Assembly: GCF_018130165.1 (NCBI RefSeq) | Contig: NZ_JAFCLZ010000003.1 | Span: forward strand, 124,001 to 188,000 | Origin: Bradyrhizobium sp. JYMT SZCCT0180 | GTDB lineage: Bacteria > Pseudomonadota > Alphaproteobacteria > Rhizobiales > Xanthobacteraceae | Reading direction: 5' to 3' | Length of the DNA: 64,000 nt | Shown here: piece after piece, positions 35,301 through 43,437 of the stretch | How positions within the stretch are numbered: position 1 is the first letter of the stretch | Layout of the letters: every line of letters begins with the position of its first letter | Position numbers and translations under genes: made by a program | The notes under the pieces: generated by a model | Databases searched by the model: none | Told to the model about the DNA's origin: nothing | What the model saw: the letters and a program-made list of their open reading frames with translations, nothing else

Positions 35301-36791
35301 ATGGTCAAGCAAAAGCAGGTCTGCATCATTGGCGCCGGTGTGTCCGGGCTTGCTGCGGCCAAGGCGTTTTTGTCGCGCGGACACGGCGTCACCATTGTCG
35401 AGCGCAGCGGCGATCTCGGTGGCGTGTGGGAGCCGGCAAGATCCTATCCCGATGTGCAGACCCAAAGCCCGAAGGAGCTTTACCGCTACACCGACAAGGC
35501 CATGCCGGCATCTTATCCGGAATGGCCGAAGGGTCCGCAGGTCCATGCCTATCTGGCCGAATACGCCCGCGACCATGGCCTCGATCGGTTGATCCGCTTC
35601 AACACCGAAGTGGTGCAGATGAATAGCCGCTCGGACTCCAAGCCGGGTTGGCGGCTCGACCTTCGTAGCCCCGCCGGCACAACCCAGGAGGATTTTGACT
35701 TCGTTGCTGTTTGCATCGGGCAGTTCAACGAACCGCAGACCCTCAGCCTGCGCGGCGAGGAGGCGTTCAAGGCGCAGGGCGGGCGCGTCCTGCACTCCTC
35801 GCAATACAACGATGCCGGCCTCGCCAGGGGCAAGAAGGTGGTCGTGCTGGGCGGCTCGAAATCGGCCACCGACATCGCCGTGAACGCGGTCAATTCCGGC
35901 GCCAGCGAGGTCACGCTGGTGTACCGCGAACCGGTGTGGCGGATTCCCTACTTCATCGGCGGCCTGATCAACTTCAAGCGCATCCTCTACATCCGCGCGC
36001 AGGAGGAGATGTTCAAGAGCTGGGGCATCGGGGCGCTGTCGCGGTTCAAGCACGCGGTGGCGAAGCCGTTTGTCTGGGCCAACTGGCGCGGCCTGGAAAG
36101 CATGCTGAAGCTGCAGCTCAAGCTGAAGAAATGCGACATGGTTCCGAAGCAGCGCATCGAGGACGGCGTCAATTGCTCGGTGCCGATCGCCACGCCGGAT
36201 TTCTTTCCGATGGTGGCCGATGGCCGGATCAAGGCGATCCGCGGCAGCTTTGACCACTATGACGGCAACAGCATCGTGATGACCGGCGGCGAGCGCGTTG
36301 CAGCCGACCTCGCCATCCTGGCCATCGGCTACAAGCTCGGCGTGCCGTTCCTGCCGCCGGCGCTTCGAGACCGGCTGGTGGACCCCGATGGCCAGTACAG
36401 GCTCTACCGGCTGATCGCCAACCCGGATCTGCCGGACATGGGTTTTGTCGGCTTCAACTCCAGCTTCTGCACGGTGCTGTGCGCCGATCTGGCGGCAAAC
36501 TGGCTGGTCCGTTACGCCGACGGCCAGCTTGCACAGCAGCCGAGCCCCACCGAGATGCGTGACAACATCGAATTGATGCTCAACTTCAAGCGCGTGGAGC
36601 GGCCGGCGGCCGGCGTCTATGGCGGGCTGTGCGTGGCGCCCTACCACTTCAAGCATTTCGACGAGTTGATCGCCGACATCGGGGCAACGACGCGCCGGCG
36701 CAGCGCGCTGACGGAGAAATTTACTCCGCCGGACGCGGATGCGTATGCGCGGTTTCTCGCTTCTGCGCCGGACTACAAGGTATCGGCATGA
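35301..36791 (+). CDS. Flavin-containing monooxygenase (FMO/Baeyer-Villiger type)
   Basis: Cytosolic FAD- and NADPH-dependent monooxygenase of 496 residues. FAD-binding GAGVSGLAAAK near residue 10, second-site motif GGVWEPARSYPD near 42, the FMO fingerprint GGRVLHSSQY near 157 and NADP-binding VLGGSKSATDIA near 182. The C-terminal half is typical for FMO-like oxidases of N, S or ketone groups. It is the second gene of the cupin operon, opposite an AraC regulator, suggesting inducible oxidation of a small hydrophobic or aromatic compound. Confidence 0.9.
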   Translation: MVKQKQVCIIGAGVSGLAAAKAFLSRGHGVTIVERSGDLGGVWEPARSYPDVQTQSPKELYRYTDKAMPASYPEWPKGPQVHAYLAEYARDHGLDRLIRFNTEVVQMNSRSDSKPGWRLDLRSPAGTTQEDFDFVAVCIGQFNEPQTLSLRGEEAFKAQGGRVLHSSQYNDAGLARGKKVVVLGGSKSATDIAVNAVNSGASEVTLVYREPVWRIPYFIGGLINFKRILYIRAQEEMFKSWGIGALSRFKHAVAKPFVWANWRGLESMLKLQLKLKKCDMVPKQRIEDGVNCSVPIATPDFFPMVADGRIKAIRGSFDHYDGNSIVMTGGERVAADLAILAIGYKLGVPFLPPALRDRLVDPDGQYRLYRLIANPDLPDMGFVGFNSSFCTVLCADLAANWLVRYADGQLAQQPSPTEMRDNIELMLNFKRVERPAAGVYGGLCVAPYHFKHFDELIADIGATTRRRSALTEKFTPPDADAYARFLASAPDYKVSA

Positions 36792-36816
36792 CGCGGGGAG
36801 GCGGCCAACAACCGGG

Positions 36817-38130
36817 CTAGGCCGCACTCCGGCTCGCAGGATTTCCCAAAGATCGAGGCCGCCGGATCGTCGCGCGCAGCGACATTCCGCCGGCGACGCC
36901 GACGCCGAGCACGTACATCCATCCCTCGTGAAAATCGAACAAATGCGAGTTCAGGAGCGAACTGACGAAGTTCTGCACGACGGTGATGAGGCCGATCCAG
37001 GCCGCCAGGCCTTCACCGCGGAACAGCAGGAGATGGCTCAGCCACATCCCGTACAGCGTCATGACGCCGAGCAGTCCCCATTGCACGGCAACGTTGAGGG
37101 TCTGGTTGTGCGGATTGCTGACCACCTCGGCCGACAGCCCGGTCTGCCCGGCGGCTGCGCGCGCGAACAACTGCCGGGTCGAGCCGGTGCCGTGGCCGAA
37201 CAAGGGCGCATCGGCAAAGAAGCCGAGCGACTTGCGCCAGTAGTGCAATCGTTGCGCCGTCGACACCACCGTGTTGGTTTCATAGCCCTGATACTCGGTC
37301 GCAATGTCGGCGATGCGCTGCCGCAGATAGGGCGAGGTCGACCAGACGATGGCGGCGGCGACGATGGCGGCCGCAAACAGCGCCGGCATGGTGCGCCGGC
37401 TCAGATGCAATGCGGTGAACAACACCAGAAGCACCGGCATGTAGACCAGCGCCGTCCGCGCCGAGGCCACGAACATCATGTTCGCAACGAATGCCAGCGA
37501 CAGCACCAGCCAGCCGATCGCCGAGGCCAGCCGCCGCTCGCGAAGCGCGATCAGCGCCGGCAACGCCAGCGCAAATGCACACAGCGCGAACTCCTGGCTC
37601 TGGTCGATATAGTTCTTGACGGGGACGCCATCCGACACGGTCCGCGTGAGCTTGAACGCCGGATAGAACAATACGATCCAGGACAGGATCATCATCAGCG
37701 TGCAGGAGCCGAGGAACGCCACGAAAACCCACATGGCGCGCTGCGAACGCTGAAAGTGATAGAGCAGAAACGGGATCATCAGCAGTTTTGCGACTGGTTT
37801 GATGCCGTGCAAAGCCGCCGACCATGTGCCTTCCGTCCAGAACACGCCGAGAATGGCGAGCGCGACAAACGCGTAGGGCAGGGCGCAGGCCGGATGCGCC
37901 AGATGACGAACGAAGGCGTCTCGATCGATGGTTGGGACAAGGACGACGAGCCAGAGCACGATGAGGATGGCCGTGGCGGAGGTCGACCACGGCAGCGCCG
38001 CCGCGGTCAGGGCCGCCAGGATATCGGCATTGCGGACATCGACCGCCAGACGGCGCAGCGTGCCGCGCCATCCCGCTTGGCCGGCCGGTCCGGCATGGCC
38101 GCACAGCACATTACGCTCGACGCTCGTCAT
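36817..38130 (-). CDS. O-antigen ligase/polymerase family membrane protein
   Basis: Inner-membrane protein of 437 residues with about ten helices and the Wzy_C/WaaL-type large periplasmic loop (about 255-355). The loop holds ARTALVYMPV before it and RLHYWRKSLGFF, GHGTGSTR and the diagnostic NPHNQTLN near 340, typical of ligases and polymerases. The ATG at 38130 (MTSVERNV) was chosen; the upstream extension is not membrane-like. It ends the polysaccharide cluster and probably transfers or polymerises the glycan exported by the ABC system next door. Ligase versus polymerase cannot be separated by eye. Confidence 0.88.
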   Translation of the reverse strand: MTSVERNVLCGHAGPAGQAGWRGTLRRLAVDVRNADILAALTAAALPWSTSATAILIVLWLVVLVPTIDRDAFVRHLAHPACALPYAFVALAILGVFWTEGTWSAALHGIKPVAKLLMIPFLLYHFQRSQRAMWVFVAFLGSCTLMMILSWIVLFYPAFKLTRTVSDGVPVKNYIDQSQEFALCAFALALPALIALRERRLASAIGWLVLSLAFVANMMFVASARTALVYMPVLLVLFTALHLSRRTMPALFAAAIVAAAIVWSTSPYLRQRIADIATEYQGYETNTVVSTAQRLHYWRKSLGFFADAPLFGHGTGSTRQLFARAAAGQTGLSAEVVSNPHNQTLNVAVQWGLLGVMTLYGMWLSHLLLFRGEGLAAWIGLITVVQNFVSSLLNSHLFDFHEGWMYVLGVGVAGGMSLRATIRRPRSLGNPASRSAA

Positions 38131-38210
38131 CGCAGCATCCCAGGGTTTTTCAAGGTTCTGAAAATCTCGTTCGGCCGTCGCCAAGAGGCGTCGGCGGTTC
38201 CGCCGGCGTC

Positions 38211-39590
38211 CTATTGCGCGGCGACCAGGAACTCGACGGTTCTCGGGGGAGCGAGGAGGTCGCGAGCCTGGGTCTGGTGGCCGAAGCGTTCCACCAGTTC
38301 GCCGCGGCGCTCGCGAATTTTGCGGCGCCATTCATCCTGACCGGAGAGCACCCGGGTGACGGATGCGCAGATGGACTCGGTTGAGAACGGATCGAAATAG
38401 TCGGCAAGCTCGCCGGCCACTTCGCGAAACACCGGAATGTCCGAGCATAGAACGGGCGTGTTGGCCGCCAGCGCTTCGATGATGGGCACGCCAAAACCTT
38501 CGGCCAGGCTCGGCATGATCAGGCCGTGCGCATCTGATATCAGCGTGGCCTTGTCATGTTCCTCGACATAGCCCGCAAACCGGACGTTCGGTGGCGGATT
38601 GCGCATCAGGCTGGTGCCGCCGGCGTAACCGATCACGACGAGGTCGGCATGGGGTATCTTCCGGAACGCGCGGACCACCGCGTTGAGGTTCTTTCGCGGT
38701 TCCGCCGAAACGATCACGACGAAGGTCGGTTGTCCCGGCCGTGCGGTCGAAACCGGCACCGGCACCGGCGCGAGCCGGAACGGCTCGAAGCGCGTGCGCG
38801 GGTAGACCACCCGCGCCGGAAGGTAGAAGAATTGCGGCAGCAGGTCGCGGAACCGGTTCATGCTGTAGTTGGAAACGAAGGCCAGTTCGTCGGCTTGATT
38901 GAGGCTGGTCATCAGGCGCGACAGGAACAGGCGCGTCGCGACGTCGCTCAGCTTCAGATCCGTGAGCGGCAAGAGATCGTGGACCACGCAGATGACCTTG
39001 GCGTTGGGGCCACGCTTGATCGCAACCCGCGTCGGCGTATCGACCAGGATGACGTCATAGTCGCGGGCGTCGATCTGCGGCGGTGGCAGCTGGGTCAGCG
39101 CCGAAGCGTCCTGGTAGCTGTAAAATCCGGGCTCGAGCAGAAAGTCGCGAAACAGTTCGAGGTGGCGCAAATCGGTCGGGATATACTCCAGTCCCGCGGT
39201 CTTGTTCTCGATCAGCTTGACCCGCAGAGGCAGCAGCCCGATCGCCCGCAGCAGGCAGGCGCCGAACTCCCACGAGGTGCACGCGCGGATCCGGTGCTTG
39301 ACCCAGTCGATCGTGCGCCGCACCGCGCTCCGCGCCACCGGCTCGTTCATGTCGGCTTCGTCGAGGAACCGGTAGAGCGCCAGCAGTTCGATCAGGCGCG
39401 AATCCGCCGGAAACAGTTGCGCGCGCCGCTGCCGGGTCCGCAACTGACGATAGCGGCGCGTCGTTTCGACGAGCAGCGTCAGGTCGTGGCCGTCGGCGGC
39501 GAGCGACCGGATCAGCTCGCGCGTGAAATGAAAAATGCCGCGCTTGTGGTTCGGCTCGCCGAGCGCCTCGCTGACAACCAGGATCTTCAT
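38211..39590 (-). CDS. Glycosyltransferase family 4
   Basis: Cytoplasmic sugar transferase of 459 residues. The start KILVVSEALGEPNHKRGIFHF has the Gly-containing acceptor loop, the middle region has VICVVHDLLPL, and the C-terminal nucleotide-sugar domain has VVIVSAEPRKNLN near 305 and the EX7E motif in PSLAEGFGVPIIEAL near 375. Its ATG overlaps the stop of the ABC ATPase (ATGA), so the two are translationally coupled. It likely builds part of the exported polysaccharide; sugar unknown. Confidence 0.9.
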   Translation of the reverse strand: MKILVVSEALGEPNHKRGIFHFTRELIRSLAADGHDLTLLVETTRRYRQLRTRQRRAQLFPADSRLIELLALYRFLDEADMNEPVARSAVRRTIDWVKHRIRACTSWEFGACLLRAIGLLPLRVKLIENKTAGLEYIPTDLRHLELFRDFLLEPGFYSYQDASALTQLPPPQIDARDYDVILVDTPTRVAIKRGPNAKVICVVHDLLPLTDLKLSDVATRLFLSRLMTSLNQADELAFVSNYSMNRFRDLLPQFFYLPARVVYPRTRFEPFRLAPVPVPVSTARPGQPTFVVIVSAEPRKNLNAVVRAFRKIPHADLVVIGYAGGTSLMRNPPPNVRFAGYVEEHDKATLISDAHGLIMPSLAEGFGVPIIEALAANTPVLCSDIPVFREVAGELADYFDPFSTESICASVTRVLSGQDEWRRKIRERRGELVERFGHQTQARDLLAPPRTVEFLVAAQ

Positions 39591-40327
39591 GCTCTCTTCT
39601 CTTCCAGTTCGAATGGGCGTTCGGAATATCTGTCGAGCGGAATCGTGCGTACGATGCGCCCTTGATCGAGGTTGATGACGCTGGTGCAGGTGCGGCGCAG
39701 CAGCGCCTGATCGTGGGACGCGATGATCACGATCGCGGCCATCGAGACCAGCTTGAGCATCCGCTGCTCGGCCTTCGCCGAGAATTTTTCGTCGACCACG
39801 CTCAGCCATTCGTCGAGCAGCAGGATGTCGGCCGGAAACGCCGTGGCGGTGGCGAACAGCACCCGCATCAGCATGCCCGAGGAGAACATGCGCAGCGGCA
39901 TGTGCCGCATGCGTTCTTCGAGCTCGGTGAACTGCCAGATTTCGTCCACGACGGCCTGGGTCGGCGTGTGTCCGCTGATCCGCAGCAGCAGGCGGATATT
40001 GTCATCCGCCACGAAATCCATGTTGGCGCCTGCGTTCAGGCCGATCAGCGGCACGACATTGCCTGATATCTCCATGCGGCCGCGCGTCGGCGGATAAACG
40101 CCGGCAAGAAGCCGCAGCAGGGTCGATTTTCCGGAGCCGTTCGGCCCGGCAAGGCCGATGCGCGCACCGGCGGTGGCTTCGAGCGACATGTTGTCGATGG
40201 CGCGGATCGTGCGCATCTCGCTCCGCTCGTTGAGCAACCGTCCGAGGAGGCGGCGCTTGACCGAGAAGTCGTAGGCTCCGTAGAGCGGATAATCGAGGCT
40301 GACGTCGCGCAGGCTGATGCTGACCAT
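39587..40327 (-). CDS. Polysaccharide ABC exporter ATPase (Wzt/KpsT-like)
   Basis: ATPase of 246 residues. Walker A GPNGSGKST near 61, signature MFSSGMLMRV near 149, Walker B ILLLDEWL near 168 and the switch His in IIASHD near 203. The N-terminal conserved segment (SVKRRLLGRLL) is typical of glycan exporters. It ends soon after the ATPase core, so the C-terminal carbohydrate-binding domain of Wzt proteins that recognise capped O-antigen is absent. It starts three bases after the GT-permease fusion, its obvious membrane partner. Confidence 0.93.
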   Translation of the reverse strand: MVSISLRDVSLDYPLYGAYDFSVKRRLLGRLLNERSEMRTIRAIDNMSLEATAGARIGLAGPNGSGKSTLLRLLAGVYPPTRGRMEISGNVVPLIGLNAGANMDFVADDNIRLLLRISGHTPTQAVVDEIWQFTELEERMRHMPLRMFSSGMLMRVLFATATAFPADILLLDEWLSVVDEKFSAKAEQRMLKLVSMAAIVIIASHDQALLRRTCTSVINLDQGRIVRTIPLDRYSERPFELEEKRA

Positions 40328-40330
40328 GAT

Positions 40331-42271
40331 TCAGATCCAGAACGCGGCTTTGCGCAGCTGCTTGACCGTCACGACGCTCGCGATTGCCAGTACGGCAACG
40401 CACACGAGGGCGTAAATGATGCTGGTCTGGCTGACATGACCGGTCGCCAGCGGTTCGCGCCACACGGCGAACAAATGCGTCAGCGGGTTGAGTCGCATGA
40501 CCGTGGAATTCGGATTGACCATCTCCGCGGTCCAGATCACCGGGGAGGACAGGAAGGCCAGCGTCAGCGTCGATTCGATGATCGGCTTCATGTCGCGGAA
40601 TCGCGTGGCCAATGCGCCGAGGACCAGGCCGAGGCCAAGCGTGCAGGCGACGAACAGCGCAAATCCCGGCACGGCGGCGATGCAGCCTTCGATATCGGTC
40701 CGGGCCAAAGCAAGCCAGAGGATAAACGGCACGCTGGCATTGTGGAGCGCGAACAGGGCCTGCCGGAACAGGCATTGCAGCAGGAAGGTCACCGGCGGCA
40801 GCGCGCGATCCTTGATCAGGCCGGCCGAATTCTGCAGCGCCGTCGTCGCATCCAGCACGACGTTGTTGAGAAAGGTCCAGGCCGTCAGGCTGATCGCCAG
40901 CATCGGAAGCCGCGCCACGGCACTGGCGTTGGACAAATGTCCGATCACCGAACCCAGCACCGCGACCATGATCGCCATCTGGATCGACATCCAGAACGGA
41001 CCCAGCAGCGAGCGGACGTAACGGTGACGCATATCCGACCAGGCGAGGGTGGCGGCGATCCTGACAGCGCCGACGAGCCCGGCGGTTTCGGATCGCATGG
41101 CACGGGCGGACCGCACCTCCGCCTTGCAGGTGGCGGCATCGAGATAGATCGCCTCGATCGCCTGCTTGAATTGCGTGGTGGAGTATTTCGACATGGCGCG
41201 CCGCCGGGCGGCAAGCCCCATGCGCTGACGTCGCTCCGGATCACGGATCAGGACGTCGATCGCTTCCGCAAGCTTGCCGTGATCGCCCGGCGGCACGGTG
41301 ATGGCCTCGATCCCATCACGTGCGATGTGTGGAACGGCGGTGTCGAGCGACGTGTTGATGACCGGGCGACCTGCCGCCATCGCTTCCAGTTGAACCAGTC
41401 CGAAGGTTTCCGCGGACGTCACCGACGGCATCACGAAGACATCAGCGATGTACATCAATTTGACCAGTTCACCATCGGGAACAGAGCCGAGCAGGCGAAC
41501 ACGATCGGCGACGCCGAGGCTCAGGATCAACTGCTCCAGCCTCGCGCGTTCGCGGCCCTCGCCAACGATCCAGACCTCGAAGGTCTGGCCGACCGCGGCG
41601 CGGATCAGCACGTCAAAACCCTTGTAGGGAACAAGGCGGCCGCAAGCGAGCACCAGCCGCCCGCGATCGTGCCCGACCTTGAGGTCGTGGTGACGCGGGG
41701 CCGGCCGCTCATACTTCGAGACGTCGATGCCAAAGGGGACGACGTGGCATTTGTCGGCGAATTCGCGCAGCAACGGGGTTTCGTCCAGCAGGGCGCGATC
41801 GGAGACGATGATCGCTTCCGCCCGCGAGAGCGTCCGGCGCATCAGCGGTTCGACGAACCGCCTGAGCTTGGCGTGCGTGACGATGTCGGCATGCCAGTGC
41901 ACGACGAGCGGACGCTTGCGGCCAAAGCCGAGCGCGAACACGAGATCGGCCAGCGGAAACGGCGCATGAAGCACCAGCAGGTCGTGCTGTGCGATCCGGC
42001 GCCACAGCCGCAACGGATAGGTCGGCGCAAACGGCAGTGACAGGATGTCGCCGAACGAGCGCACGCGCTCGACCGGCACGTCGTTCACGACGATCCGGCG
42101 CCGTCCATTCGCGCTGGAACAGACCAGCACGGCGAAGGCGAAGCTGGCCTTCAGTCCGGTGCAGATGTCGCGGATCACGGTGAGAGTCCCGCCGAACAGG
42201 TCGGGATAATAGACCTTGAAGATGTGAAGCACCGACAGGCGGCGGGCGGAGGTGTCGATCGAAGTCATCAT
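40331..42271 (-). CDS. Fusion protein: glycosyltransferase family 4 + ABC-2 polysaccharide permease
   Basis: 646 residues in one uninterrupted frame. Residues 1-380 are a GT-B glycosyltransferase: YYPDLFGGTLTVIRD at 21-35, VVHWHADI, GRLVPYKGFDVLI at 211-223 and EX7E in SAETFGLVQLEAMA at 286-299. Residues 392-646 match a complete Wzm/KpsM-type permease with six helices, beginning at an internal ATG (41096-41098) and including YVRSLLGPFW at 418-427 and LNPLTHLFAVWREPL near 594. The two parts are normally separate genes. First in the cluster, it diverges from the DUF6502 gene. Start ATGs at 42271 and 42268 are both possible. Confidence 0.9.
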   Translation of the reverse strand: MMTSIDTSARRLSVLHIFKVYYPDLFGGTLTVIRDICTGLKASFAFAVLVCSSANGRRRIVVNDVPVERVRSFGDILSLPFAPTYPLRLWRRIAQHDLLVLHAPFPLADLVFALGFGRKRPLVVHWHADIVTHAKLRRFVEPLMRRTLSRAEAIIVSDRALLDETPLLREFADKCHVVPFGIDVSKYERPAPRHHDLKVGHDRGRLVLACGRLVPYKGFDVLIRAAVGQTFEVWIVGEGRERARLEQLILSLGVADRVRLLGSVPDGELVKLMYIADVFVMPSVTSAETFGLVQLEAMAAGRPVINTSLDTAVPHIARDGIEAITVPPGDHGKLAEAIDVLIRDPERRQRMGLAARRRAMSKYSTTQFKQAIEAIYLDAATCKAEVRSARAMRSETAGLVGAVRIAATLAWSDMRHRYVRSLLGPFWMSIQMAIMVAVLGSVIGHLSNASAVARLPMLAISLTAWTFLNNVVLDATTALQNSAGLIKDRALPPVTFLLQCLFRQALFALHNASVPFILWLALARTDIEGCIAAVPGFALFVACTLGLGLVLGALATRFRDMKPIIESTLTLAFLSSPVIWTAEMVNPNSTVMRLNPLTHLFAVWREPLATGHVSQTSIIYALVCVAVLAIASVVTVKQLRKAAFWI

Positions 42272-42490
42272 GCAGCTCGCGCCGGTCAGCGGATGAAGAG
42301 GGCAGCGACGAACGGCGTCGCCAGCGCTGCAAAAAACGTCACGCAGCGGATCAGCGCCGGCAGCACGGGCACGACGACCGCCGGCCTCGCGCTTTGGGCG
42401 AGGCGACGTGCCGCCGGGAGGGATGGAGCGGAATTGCGGGGCGAAAGGACGTGCATGGTTGGGTTCCCCTGGTTGATGATTTGCGTATAT

Positions 42491-42546
42491 GTGGGAAAAT
42501 TTCACACGTCAATAACCAACCGCAAAAAAGTGGGATTGTGTCCCAC
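42491..42546. promoter_or_regulatory. Two related palindromes upstream of the DUF6502 gene
   Basis: GTGGGAAAATTTCACAC (42491-42507) and GTGGGATTGTGTCCCAC (42530-42546, with perfect six-base arms) have centres 39 bases apart. They lie in the shared upstream region of the GT-permease fusion and the DUF6502 gene, 25 bases before the latter's ATG, and look like operator sites. The rest of 42272-42570 shows no gene. Confidence 0.55.
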
Positions 42547-42570
42547 GTCGAGCGCAGCTACAGTTTCGCC

Positions 42571-43437
42571 ATGAGTGCTAACCCGCCGCCGCCAAAGCCG
42601 GCTTCGCATCAACCGATCGCCGCGGACCGTCTGCAGGCGCCGCTGGCGCGCCTGTTGCGTCCGCTGGTGAGGTTGTGCATCCGCGGCGGCATGACATTTC
42701 CCGCGCTGGCGCAGCTGCTGCGCGAACTCTTCGTCAATGTCGCCGAGCATGACTTCGCGCTTGACGGCAAGGAGCAGACCGACAGCCGCGTCAGCCTGCT
42801 GACCGGAATCCACCGCAAGGAAGTGGCCCGGCTGCGCGGCGCCGGAACGCCCGTCAACGAAACGCCGGCCACGCTGTCGCGGACCAGCGCGATCATCGCC
42901 CGCTGGATGGCCGCGCCCGAATTCACCGACAAGGCCGGCGACCCCTTGCCATTGCCGCGCACCGCCGACGGCGATGCGCCATCGTTCGAGGCGCTCGTCG
43001 AGTCGGTCACCAAGGATGTCCGGCCGCGCGCGGTGCTGGATGAATGGCTCGACCGGCAACTTGTCAGCATCAACGCGAACGAAGAGATCGTGCTGGTCGA
43101 TACCGCCTTCGTGCCGCGCGGCGACGACGACCGCAAATGGCACTATCTCGGCCGCAATTTGCATGACCACGTCGCCGCGGCCGCGGACAACGTGTCAGCC
43201 GTCACGCCGCGCTTCCTCGAACGCGCCGTGCATTACGACGGCCTGTCGCCCAAATTGGCCAAGCGCCTCGAAGCACGTTCACGCGAACTTGCGATGGACG
43301 CGCTGAAGACCGCCAACCGCGAAGCCAACCGCGCGGTCGCCAAGGACAAGGGCGGCGGCGCCAGGTGGAATTTCGGCGTCTATATCTACCACGAGGCGCC
43401 GGACGGCGATGACGCCAAAGAAGGCGGCCAATCATGA
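42571..43437 (+). CDS. DUF6502 family protein
   Basis: Cytosolic protein of 288 residues; the family has no established function. Residues 35-90 (IRGGMTFPALAQLLRELF then DSRVSLLTGIHRKEVARL) read like a winged-helix DNA-binding region, so a regulator is plausible. The C-terminal half is helical with a KTANREANRAVAKDKGG stretch. The ATG at 42571 directly follows a pair of palindromes, consistent with autoregulation. Its stop overlaps the start of the DUF5666 gene (ATGA), a coupling that suggests a functional pair. Confidence 0.85.
   Translation: MSANPPPPKPASHQPIAADRLQAPLARLLRPLVRLCIRGGMTFPALAQLLRELFVNVAEHDFALDGKEQTDSRVSLLTGIHRKEVARLRGAGTPVNETPATLSRTSAIIARWMAAPEFTDKAGDPLPLPRTADGDAPSFEALVESVTKDVRPRAVLDEWLDRQLVSINANEEIVLVDTAFVPRGDDDRKWHYLGRNLHDHVAAAADNVSAVTPRFLERAVHYDGLSPKLAKRLEARSRELAMDALKTANREANRAVAKDKGGGARWNFGVYIYHEAPDGDDAKEGGQS

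Noticed and set aside
36739..38340. 533-codon open frame antisense to the O-antigen-ligase-like gene
   Set aside because: Gln/Arg/His-rich shadow translation, whereas the minus strand encodes a clear multi-helix membrane protein with ligase motifs.
40436..42040. 534-codon open frame antisense to the GT-permease fusion
   Set aside because: Mirror frame of a GC-rich gene; no start signal or recognisable domain.
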